Of a stretch of 64,000 nucleotides of DNA, positions 57,588-64,000 are shown piece by piece (the first letter of the stretch is position 1; each line of letters starts with the position of its first letter). The stretch spans positions 1 to 64,000 of the forward strand of contig CAJTQA010000004.1 in assembly GCA_910578455.1 (NCBI GenBank), given 5' to 3'. Under the pieces are notes generated by a model, which had not been told where the DNA came from, ran no database searches, and saw only the letters and a list, made by a program, of their open reading frames with translations. The translations under genes were made by a program, and so were the position numbers. The DNA comes from an uncultured Dorea sp. GTDB lineage: Bacteria; Bacillota; Clostridia; Lachnospirales; Lachnospiraceae.

Positions 57588-59122
57588 AAAAGAACAGGGA
57601 TTTTCATCAGGCGCGCTGGGATGAGCCATTTATTATGGAAATGGGGAATCCGGGCGAAAGAGGCGTGCTGATTCCGCAGGCCTCCGACGAGGTGAGGAAA
57701 GTAAGCGGGGGAGCGTCGGAGCTTGTTCCGGCGGGGCTTAAGAGGAAGAAAGCGCCGAAACTGCCGGAACTTTCCCAGATGCAGATATTGCGGCATTATA
57801 TGAGGCTTTCTCAGGAGACGATCGGAACGGACATTAACATAGACATCGGGCTTGGCACGTGTACGATGAAGTACAGCCCGAAGATTCACGAGCAGTTTGT
57901 GCGCGCAGAGAAGTTCCAGGAGCTGCACCCCCTTCAGGACGAGAGCACGGTGCAGGGAATGCTGGAGATCATGTATAAGGATGAGCAATATCTGAAAGCC
58001 ATTTCCGGCATGGACAAGGTAAGCCTGCAGCCGTCCGGCGGCAGCCAGGCGATTTTCGCAAATGTGCAGACGATACGGGCGTACTTTGAGGAGAAGGGCG
58101 AGGCGGAAAAACGGGATGAGATTATCACGACGATCCTATCCCATCCGGCGAACCCGGGTACGGCGGCGACACTGGGTTACAAGGTGATCACATTGTACCC
58201 TGACGAGAACGGCCTGCCGGATATCGAGGCGCTTAAGGCGGCGGTGTCGGAGCGGACGGCGGCGCTTATGATCACCAACCCGGAGGATACGGGTATTTAC
58301 AATGACCGCATCCGCCAGTTTGTGGATATCGTCCACGAGGCCGGGGGACTTTGCGTCTATGACCAGGCAAACCTGAATGGGGTGTTCGGTCTGACCCGGG
58401 CGAAGGACGCTGGGTTTGACATGTGCCACTATAACCTGCACAAGTCATTTTCCTCGCCTCATGGCTGCCAGGGGCCGGGAGCCGGGGCGCAGTGCGTGTC
58501 GGAGAAACTGGCAAAATATGTTGCGGCCCCAACGGTGGAATATGACGGGGAGAAGTATTATCTGGATAGTGACAGGCCGGACAGTATCGGGAAACTGCGG
58601 ATGTTTTACGGTGTGCCGTCAGTGCTCATACGGGCGTATGCCTATATCCGGACGCTTGGGGCGGACGGCATGAAACAGATTGCGGAGCTTTCTATATTAA
58701 ATAATAATTATCTGATCAAAAAGCTTTTGGAGATTAAGGGGCTTTCCATGCCATTTGCAGAGGGGCGTTTCCGGATGGAGCAGGCGCGCCTTAGCTGGCA
58801 GGAGCTTACGGAGGAGACGGGAGTGACTACGGATGATATCTGCCGGAGAATCGTAGATTACGGTTTTCAGGATTATTTTACAAGCCATCATCCAAGGGTG
58901 CTGCCGGAGCCGTTTACGCCGGAGCCTGTGGAGACGTACTCGAAAGACGATATGGATGAGTACGCGGCGGCGTTTGCGGCCATTGCCGAAGAGGCATATA
59001 ACGAGCCGGAGCTTGTGAAAGGCGCGCCTTATAAGGCGGCGCTGGGAGCAAGGATTGAGGAGGAATGTCTGACGGAGTGGAGTAAATTTGCGACGACTTG
59101 GAGGGCGTATAAGAAGTTGTAA
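57575..59122 (+). CDS. gcvPB: glycine dehydrogenase (aminomethyl-transferring) subunit 2
   Basis: A 515-residue GcvPB carrying the PLP cofactor. The Schiff-base lysine is in CHYNLHKSFSSPHGCQGPGA near residue 290, the PSGGSQAIFANVQTIRAYF block near 150 binds cofactor, and LGTCTMKYSPKIHEQF near 92 is the conserved entry loop. C-terminal domain intact. AAGGAGG lies six bases before ATG, within gcvPA. No gcvT, gcvH or lpd gene is present in the window, so the rest of the system must be elsewhere or absent. Confidence 0.93.
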   Translation: MGYVKKNRDFHQARWDEPFIMEMGNPGERGVLIPQASDEVRKVSGGASELVPAGLKRKKAPKLPELSQMQILRHYMRLSQETIGTDINIDIGLGTCTMKYSPKIHEQFVRAEKFQELHPLQDESTVQGMLEIMYKDEQYLKAISGMDKVSLQPSGGSQAIFANVQTIRAYFEEKGEAEKRDEIITTILSHPANPGTAATLGYKVITLYPDENGLPDIEALKAAVSERTAALMITNPEDTGIYNDRIRQFVDIVHEAGGLCVYDQANLNGVFGLTRAKDAGFDMCHYNLHKSFSSPHGCQGPGAGAQCVSEKLAKYVAAPTVEYDGEKYYLDSDRPDSIGKLRMFYGVPSVLIRAYAYIRTLGADGMKQIAELSILNNNYLIKKLLEIKGLSMPFAEGRFRMEQARLSWQELTEETGVTTDDICRRIVDYGFQDYFTSHHPRVLPEPFTPEPVETYSKDDMDEYAAAFAAIAEEAYNEPELVKGAPYKAALGARIEEECLTEWSKFATTWRAYKKL

Positions 59123-59155
59123 GTAGAATGTCTGCAGAGGCTGCGGATTGCGTGA

Positions 59156-59269
59156 GAAAAACTGGATACGCTTTTGAGTAATCCGAATCATGAGGCAACA
59201 GAGGAGGAGAACGCCTTTGATTTTGAAATTGCTGAAATTATAGAGTACAGCGAAGGAAACGGAGAATAA
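59156..59269 (+). pseudogene. short 3' gene remnant
   Basis: About 37 codons open after an in-frame TGA (59153), acidic at the end (AIT-like pattern EEENAFDFEIAEIIEYSEGN), stop at 59267. There is no ATG and no ribosome site for the only candidate TTG starts. It looks like the tail of a lost gene at the left edge of the AT-rich AlbA insertion. Family unknown. Confidence 0.35.
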
Positions 59270-59291
59270 AAGTGTAGAGGCAGGTGTTTTT

Positions 59292-60683
59292 GTGGAAAAT
59301 ATTGGGATAGAGACAGAGCGAATAGAATACAAGAAAACAACCGGAGAATTAAAGGAAGCCATCACGTCTATCGTTGCTATTTTGAATAAACATGGTTCCG
59401 GTGAATTGTATTTTGGTGTCAGAAATAATGGTGATGTATTGGGGCAAGTGATAAACGATGAAACTTTGCGTAAAGTAAGTCAGGCGATTAAGAATCATAT
59501 TACGCCGTCTATTTTCCCGGAAATCACGATTAAGACATTTGGAGGTGGAAAGAAGACGGTATATGTAAAGTTTTCTGGAGATCAGCAACCTTATCTTGCT
59601 CATAATGTTGCGCGTATCAGACAAGCAGATGAAGATCTTGTTATGTCACAGGAAATGTATTCGGAGATGCTGTTAGCCAGGGGTGGAGAGAACTGCAGTT
59701 GGGAAAAACAGATGTCCGAGTATACAATAGAAGATATTGACATGGGAGCATTTAAGTCGTATTTGACGAAAGCGAAAGCTGTTGGCAGAATTGAATTTGA
59801 TTCAGACGATCCAGTTGTGGTTTTTGAAAAGTTGGATCTTTTCGCTAAAGATGGCATACATCTTTTAAATGCAGGAGCTGCTTTATTTTGTTTGTGTACG
59901 ACAAATGATGTTCAGATGGCAAAGTTTGCTACAAATGTGAAAGTAACTTTTACAGATATACGTCGAGAGGATAAAGGTTCTATTATAGGGTTAAGCAAAG
60001 TATGTGAGCAATATATCATTGATGCGATAGACTGGAAAGCGGACATAATAGGTCTTGAGCGAGTAGAAACACCGGAAATTCCGGTAGAAGCTATCCGGGA
60101 AGCGGTTATTAATTCTTATGGGCACAGAGTGTATAATAACAATCAGTGTAATGAGATTGATGTTTTTAAAGACAGGATTGAAATTCATACAACAGGTGGA
60201 TTTCCTAAAGGTCATACGCCAGAGGAATTTTTAGATGGCAATAAAAAAGCAATTCGCAGAAATAAGTTAATTACAGGTGTCCTCTATTATTCAAAGGATA
60301 TGGAGACATTTGCTACTGGACTTAAACGCATTAAGGATTTGTGTGATAAGGCTGGATGTAAGGTAGAATTTAGAACAGAAAAAGATGATTTTGTGGTTAT
60401 ATTTTACAGAAATCTTCGGGAGATATGGGAGAAAGAAAGCGAAAGGAAAAGTGCAGAAAATCCAAAACATCAAAATGATGTTTTAGCTGATGTTTTAGAA
60501 GATGTTTTGGGAAATCAAATAATTCATCTCTTGACTGAAAATAATAAACTTAATCAAAAACAAATAGCGGCTAGTACAGGGAAATCTATCGCATCGGTAC
60601 AGCGTACGATGAAACAACTTTCTGAACAAGGAAGGATTACTCGTGAAGGCGGAAAGCGTTTTGGGCATTGGAAAGTGAAATAG
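59292..60683 (+). CDS. AlbA/Schlafen-type putative ATP-binding DNA regulator, GTG start
   Basis: A 463-residue protein. The N-terminal AlbA_2 (Schlafen, formerly AAA_4) domain covers about 10-125 (IEYKKTTGELKEAITSIVAI, GSGELYFGVRNNGDVLGQVI), the middle has the companion ATPase-like C-terminal half (AIREAVINSYGHRVY near 270, EIHTTGGFPKGHTPEEF near 297), and the last 60 residues are a winged helix-turn-helix (NKLNQKQIAASTGKSIASVQ). Such proteins act as regulators or in defence islands; function unproven. GTG start after AGGCAGGTG. Much more AT-rich than its neighbours, suggesting recent acquisition. Confidence 0.85.
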   Translation: MENIGIETERIEYKKTTGELKEAITSIVAILNKHGSGELYFGVRNNGDVLGQVINDETLRKVSQAIKNHITPSIFPEITIKTFGGGKKTVYVKFSGDQQPYLAHNVARIRQADEDLVMSQEMYSEMLLARGGENCSWEKQMSEYTIEDIDMGAFKSYLTKAKAVGRIEFDSDDPVVVFEKLDLFAKDGIHLLNAGAALFCLCTTNDVQMAKFATNVKVTFTDIRREDKGSIIGLSKVCEQYIIDAIDWKADIIGLERVETPEIPVEAIREAVINSYGHRVYNNNQCNEIDVFKDRIEIHTTGGFPKGHTPEEFLDGNKKAIRRNKLITGVLYYSKDMETFATGLKRIKDLCDKAGCKVEFRTEKDDFVVIFYRNLREIWEKESERKSAENPKHQNDVLADVLEDVLGNQIIHLLTENNKLNQKQIAASTGKSIASVQRTMKQLSEQGRITREGGKRFGHWKVK

Positions 60684-60782
60684 AATCATACCGTTATTTG
60701 CAAAAGTAAAGACAAGACATATATGGAATATGCCTTGAAACATTTAAAAAGAAAAATAATTGATTTAAGGAGCAAAAGAGAA

Positions 60783-61802
60783 ATGTTAGCAGTTGTGAAA
60801 GAGCATGGCGGCCCCGGTTTTGCGATTAAGGATGTATCGTATCCGGTACTCAGAGAAGATGATGTGATTATAAAGGTCAGAACTGTGGGAATCTGCGGAA
60901 CGGACGGCCCTATCTTAGCGGGAACGAGGGAAGTGCCCTGGCCGCTGATTCCGGGGCACGAGTTCGCTGGGGATGTGGTGGAAACAGGGAGCCGCGTGAA
61001 AAACTTAAAAGTGGGCGACAGGGTGACCCCTTGTATCGTTATCGGGTGCGGGGATTGCGATATGTGCATTGAAGGAAAGGAAGTGCTCTGTGATAATCTG
61101 GTGGAGACGGGAATCCACGTGGACGGCGCATTTGCAGAATATGTGCGGGTTCCGGCAAAGGTCTGCCGCAAGATGCGGGATGAGACAACCTACGACCAGG
61201 GAGCGTCGGTAGACCCGATTGCCTCTGCGTACCGGACGGTGAAAATGTCTTCCATCACTTCAAAGGATGTGTGCGTGGTGTACGGGCCGGGGCCGATTGG
61301 GCTTTATGCGGTGCAGCTCATTAAGCTCAGGGGAGCAAAGCAGGTAATCTGCGTGGGAACGGATGTGGATAAAGAAAGGCTTAAGCTTGCGAAAGAGCTG
61401 GGAGCTGACGAGGTAATCAACGCATCCATAGAAGATCCGGTGGAGCGGGTGCGGGAGATTACCGGAGGCAGGATGGCAGATTATGTGCAGGACTGCGTCG
61501 GTGTGCCGGGCGTGCCGGCTGCTGCCATGAACATGCTGAAAAAGGGCGGTACATATGCGGTTACAGGGCTTTACCACAGCCTGCCCGAAGTTGACCTTGG
61601 GAAAGTAGTGCGGAGCGAGATAAAGATTTACGGAACCATCTGCTATACAAGGCAGGAATTTGAGGAGTGCCTGAATTTTGTGGAGGACGGAAGGGTGAAA
61701 GTAGAGCCGTTGATCACCCATCATTTTCCGCTTGAGGATATGGAGGCTGCTTTTGCGGTGATGCAGTCGAAGAAATGCATGAAGATACTTGTGCATCCAT
61801 AG
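60783..61802 (+). CDS. zinc-dependent alcohol dehydrogenase (medium-chain family)
   Basis: A 339-residue MDR dehydrogenase. Catalytic zinc ligands are Cys38 (VGICGTDG), His59 and Glu60 (GHEFAG). Structural zinc cysteines are 89, 92, 95 and 103 (CGDCDMCIEGKEVLC). The Rossmann motif is VYGPGPIGLYAVQL near 165, with an acidic residue (VGTDVDKER) favouring NAD. Family includes threonine, sorbitol and erythritol dehydrogenases; substrate not clear. ATG at 60783 has AAGGAG ten bases upstream. Monocistronic, closed by a perfect terminator. Confidence 0.9.
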   Translation: MLAVVKEHGGPGFAIKDVSYPVLREDDVIIKVRTVGICGTDGPILAGTREVPWPLIPGHEFAGDVVETGSRVKNLKVGDRVTPCIVIGCGDCDMCIEGKEVLCDNLVETGIHVDGAFAEYVRVPAKVCRKMRDETTYDQGASVDPIASAYRTVKMSSITSKDVCVVYGPGPIGLYAVQLIKLRGAKQVICVGTDVDKERLKLAKELGADEVINASIEDPVERVREITGGRMADYVQDCVGVPGVPAAAMNMLKKGGTYAVTGLYHSLPEVDLGKVVRSEIKIYGTICYTRQEFEECLNFVEDGRVKVEPLITHHFPLEDMEAAFAVMQSKKCMKILVHP

Positions 61803-61820
61803 GTTCTCCGGCAGCCTTCA

Positions 61821-61873
61821 TAAATAAAAAGATGTAAAGCTCTTAAAATTTAGACTTTACATCTTTTTATTTA
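61821..61873 (+). terminator. perfect 19-bp terminator stem
   Basis: TAAATAAAAAGATGTAAAG (61821-61839) and CTTTACATCTTTTTATTTA (61855-61873) are exact complements with a 15-base loop; the second arm contains the T-run. Confidence 0.9.
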
Positions 61874-61961
61874 TGCCTTTGTCAATAATTTTTTGTTGAA
61901 ATTATGAAAACATTTCAGTATAATGAAAAATTACTACTATAGTTTAAGGAAGTGCTTAAAT

Positions 61962-63338
61962 ATGAACCAGTTAAAGAAATTATTTGCCCCGGTGGACATG
62001 ACCGTGGGAAAGCCGTGGGAGGATATTGTGATCTTCACTGTGCCGATGCTGATCGGCAATATCGCCCAGCAGCTTTACAATACAGTGGACAGCGTGGTGG
62101 TAGGGCAGTTTGTGGGAGATAACGCGCTGGCGGCAGTAGGGAGCGCAGGCCCTATTCTTAATCTTTTGATCGTGCTGTTTGTGGGAATCAGTGTGGGAGC
62201 CGGTATTATGGTATCTCAGTATCTTGGCGCGCGCAACAGGGAGGCGCTGTCTATGACCATTGGAACCTGTATCGTGCTGACGGGGATCGCATCCCTTCTT
62301 GTCATGGTGTTTGCCACGGTTGCGGTCCGGCCGATGCTGGAGCTTTTAAATACGCCGGAGTCCATCATCGGCTGGTGCACCTCGTACCTTCGGATTCTCT
62401 TTATCGGCGTGGCCGGCTGTGCATACTATAATATACTGAGCGGCATCTTGAGAGGACTTGGGGATTCGATGTCGGCGCTTTTGTATCTGCTGGTGGCAAG
62501 CGGGCTGAATATCGTGCTGGACTTATTTTTTGTGGTGAAGATGGATATGGGGGTGTCCGGCGTTGCGCTGGCGACGGCGATTGCCCAGGGAGTCTCTGCG
62601 CTTTTATGCCTTTTGAGGCTTACGAAGCTGAAAGACCTTTTTGAGCTGAAATGGAAGTATATCCGGCTGTTTAAGAGCCATGTGAAGAATATCATCCGAC
62701 TGGGCGTGCCATCCGGGCTGACGCAGGCGATTATGTCCATGTCCATGCTGGTGGTGCAGTCTCTGACCAACAGCTTTGGGGAGATATTTATTGCGGCAAA
62801 TGTAATCGTCATGCGTGTGGACGGGTTTGCCATGATGCCGAATTTTTCTTTTGGAACGGCTATGACGACCTACGCCGGGCAGAATGTAGGAGCCGGAAAG
62901 TATGACCGGGTAGTAAAGGGGGCAAGGCAGGGAACCGCGATCGCAGTGGGAACGGCGGCGGTTATCGTCGTGCTGATCCTTGCATTCGGAAAGCAGCTTA
63001 TGCAGATATTTACAGATACGCCGGAGCTTGTGAGCCTCAGTATGAATATGATGCGTATTCTGGCAGTGGGCTACATAGCGGTGGCAGTGACGCAGACTCT
63101 TTCCGGCGTGATGCGCGGGGCGGGAGACACGATGACGCCCATGTGGATATCCATGGTATCAACGGTTCTGATCCGCGTGCCGCTGGCTTACGGGCTTGTG
63201 TATCTGACGAAGACGCCGCAGCTCCCCCAGGGCGAGAGAGCCTGCCTGTTTGTCTCGCTCGTGATATCCTGGGTGCTGGGAGCGCTGATTACCGGGATCT
63301 TCTATAAGAGAGGGAAATGGAGAGGAAAAGCGGTATAA
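61962..63338 (+). CDS. MATE-family multidrug efflux transporter
   Basis: A 458-residue transporter with twelve membrane segments in two repeats. The N-terminal repeat has FTVPMLIGNIAQQLYNTVDS and VVVGQFVGDNALAAVGSAGP; the second has IRLGVPSGLTQAIMSMSMLV and AMTTYAGQNVGAGKYDRVVK, all typical of NorM/DinF-like MATE proteins that expel cationic compounds by sodium or proton antiport. ATG at 61962 is ten bases after AAGGAAG. No regulator adjacent. Confidence 0.93.
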   Translation: MNQLKKLFAPVDMTVGKPWEDIVIFTVPMLIGNIAQQLYNTVDSVVVGQFVGDNALAAVGSAGPILNLLIVLFVGISVGAGIMVSQYLGARNREALSMTIGTCIVLTGIASLLVMVFATVAVRPMLELLNTPESIIGWCTSYLRILFIGVAGCAYYNILSGILRGLGDSMSALLYLLVASGLNIVLDLFFVVKMDMGVSGVALATAIAQGVSALLCLLRLTKLKDLFELKWKYIRLFKSHVKNIIRLGVPSGLTQAIMSMSMLVVQSLTNSFGEIFIAANVIVMRVDGFAMMPNFSFGTAMTTYAGQNVGAGKYDRVVKGARQGTAIAVGTAAVIVVLILAFGKQLMQIFTDTPELVSLSMNMMRILAVGYIAVAVTQTLSGVMRGAGDTMTPMWISMVSTVLIRVPLAYGLVYLTKTPQLPQGERACLFVSLVISWVLGALITGIFYKRGKWRGKAV

Positions 63339-63436
63339 TCGCTGTTCATCTTCGGATAATTATGATATGATAGAAAAGTATTTGCAGACACAGCCCCGTT
63401 TATGATAGGAGAGAGGGCGGAAATGAGGATTTTTTC

Positions 63437-63856
63437 ATGAACATACTGATTATAGACGCACAAGGAGGCGGCATGGGCAGGCAGCTTGTGGCTTCTGTAA
63501 AAAAGGAATTTCCCAAGGCTGAAGTGGGGGCTGTCGGCACGAACTCCCTCGCGGCATCCAATATGCTCAAGGCGGGGGCCGATTACGCGGCAACGGGAGA
63601 GAATGCAGTGATTGTGGGATGCAGGAGGGCGGATGTGATCATCGGCCCGGTGGGGATTGCCATTGCGGATTCGATGCATGGCGAGATTACTCCGGTTATG
63701 GCGGCGGCAGTCGGGCAGAGCGAGGCATGGAAACTTTTGATTCCCATGAACCAGTGCAGAAATGTGATCGTGGGCGTGAAGAATGTGTCCATGAGCAGTA
63801 TGCTGGAGGCTGTGATCGAACAGCTGAAAGAGTATGCAAAAGGGGATGCATGCTGA
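63437..63856 (+). CDS. DUF3842 family protein
   Basis: A 139-residue protein starting MNILIIDAQGGGMGRQLVAS, a nucleotide-binding-like glycine loop, with VGTNSLAASNMLKAGAD near 33, IVGCRRADVIIGPVGIAIAD near 60 and MHGEITPVMAAAVGQSEAWK near 81. This is the DUF3842 family of Clostridia; function unknown. GAGGA lies eight bases before ATG. A 24-codon frame overlaps its stop but is not supported. Confidence 0.88.
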   Translation: MNILIIDAQGGGMGRQLVASVKKEFPKAEVGAVGTNSLAASNMLKAGADYAATGENAVIVGCRRADVIIGPVGIAIADSMHGEITPVMAAAVGQSEAWKLLIPMNQCRNVIVGVKNVSMSSMLEAVIEQLKEYAKGDAC

Positions 63857-64000
63857 TATTATACAGACAGGACGGACGGCAGAAGCCGCCGCGTGAAGGC
63901 GCAGAAGTGCCGGGAGCAAACTGATATATCAGGATTCATCTGCCAGGATATTTATCGATAGAACAATGTATTCCAGAAGGCGTACAGATTCCGGAAAGGG

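Noticed and set aside
63850..64000. A 24-codon frame overlapping the DUF3842 stop, and open sequence beyond its TGA to the window end
   Set aside because: No ribosome site, a stop codon interrupts it, and the window ends before any recognisable motif; it cannot be told from chance.

Overview
The window reads as the chromosome of an anaerobic low-GC Firmicute, most likely a Lachnospiraceae-type gut Clostridium (Clostridium scindens/Dorea/Faecalicatena-like). The reasons are a nine-gene V-type ATPase operon, split glycine dehydrogenase (GcvPA/GcvPB), DUF1002, DUF3842, ATC-hydrolase and Rpn-type transposase genes, strong AGGAGG-type ribosome sites, and a repeat element of a kind I associate with this group. 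Assignments rest on reading motifs, not on database searches.

Layout. 0-2.3 kb is an AT-rich accessory patch: a phage tail-fibre remnant, an orphan Dam-type methylase, an XRE repressor with phased operator half-sites, and a tiny operon of two hydrophobic peptides plus a ribbon-helix-helix-like protein behind a promoter with a perfect palindrome in its spacer. 2.3-9.4 kb is a tetrose/tetronate sugar-phosphate module: TIM-like isomerase, PdxA2-like dehydrogenase, DUF1537 kinase, DeoR regulator, two RpiB-family isomerases and a HAD phosphatase. Its kinase and a KdgT-type permease have been joined by a deletion. DeoR-like repeats with a 10-bp period lie in front of two of its promoters. 9.4-12 kb has housekeeping genes (DUF1002, thioredoxin, TrmB). 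12.2-20.7 kb is the complete V-ATPase operon H/G-C-I-K-F-E-A-B-D.

20.8-26.5 kb carries an XRE regulator, MFS transporter, M24 peptidase, M20 amidohydrolase and ATC hydrolase, probably for uptake and breakdown of a peptide or amide compound. 26.5-31.2 kb has an LTA-synthase-like membrane enzyme, YyaL/DUF255 and tRNA-Lys(CUU). A 279-bp MITE-like palindromic element follows. 31.6-35 kb encodes secreted proteins: a transglutaminase/Ig-like protein and an SGNH-like hydrolase put out of frame by a G10 tract. 35.2-43 kb has a lone PEP/pyruvate-binding protein, then a peptide-degradation operon (PepT, APC permease, M18 aminopeptidase, asparaginase) and a GntR regulator.

43-54.6 kb is accessory: a POT transporter remnant, PadR plus a HAAS-type membrane protein, a membrane-anchored MerR, a truncated Rpn transposase, several small ORFs, a BceAB-like ABC transporter whose promoter region copies the padR operator, and an XRE/unknown/sigma-70 module. 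54.9-59.1 kb is an AcoX-like kinase plus GcvPA/GcvPB operon. The right end has an AT-rich AlbA-type regulator, a zinc alcohol dehydrogenase, a MATE efflux pump and DUF3842.

No CRISPR array, rRNA or complete IS element was seen. The most unusual items are the small palindrome-controlled peptide operon, the padR operator duplicated in front of an ABC transporter, the kinase/permease deletion scar with its DeoR regulon, the poly-G frameshift, and the MITE-like element.
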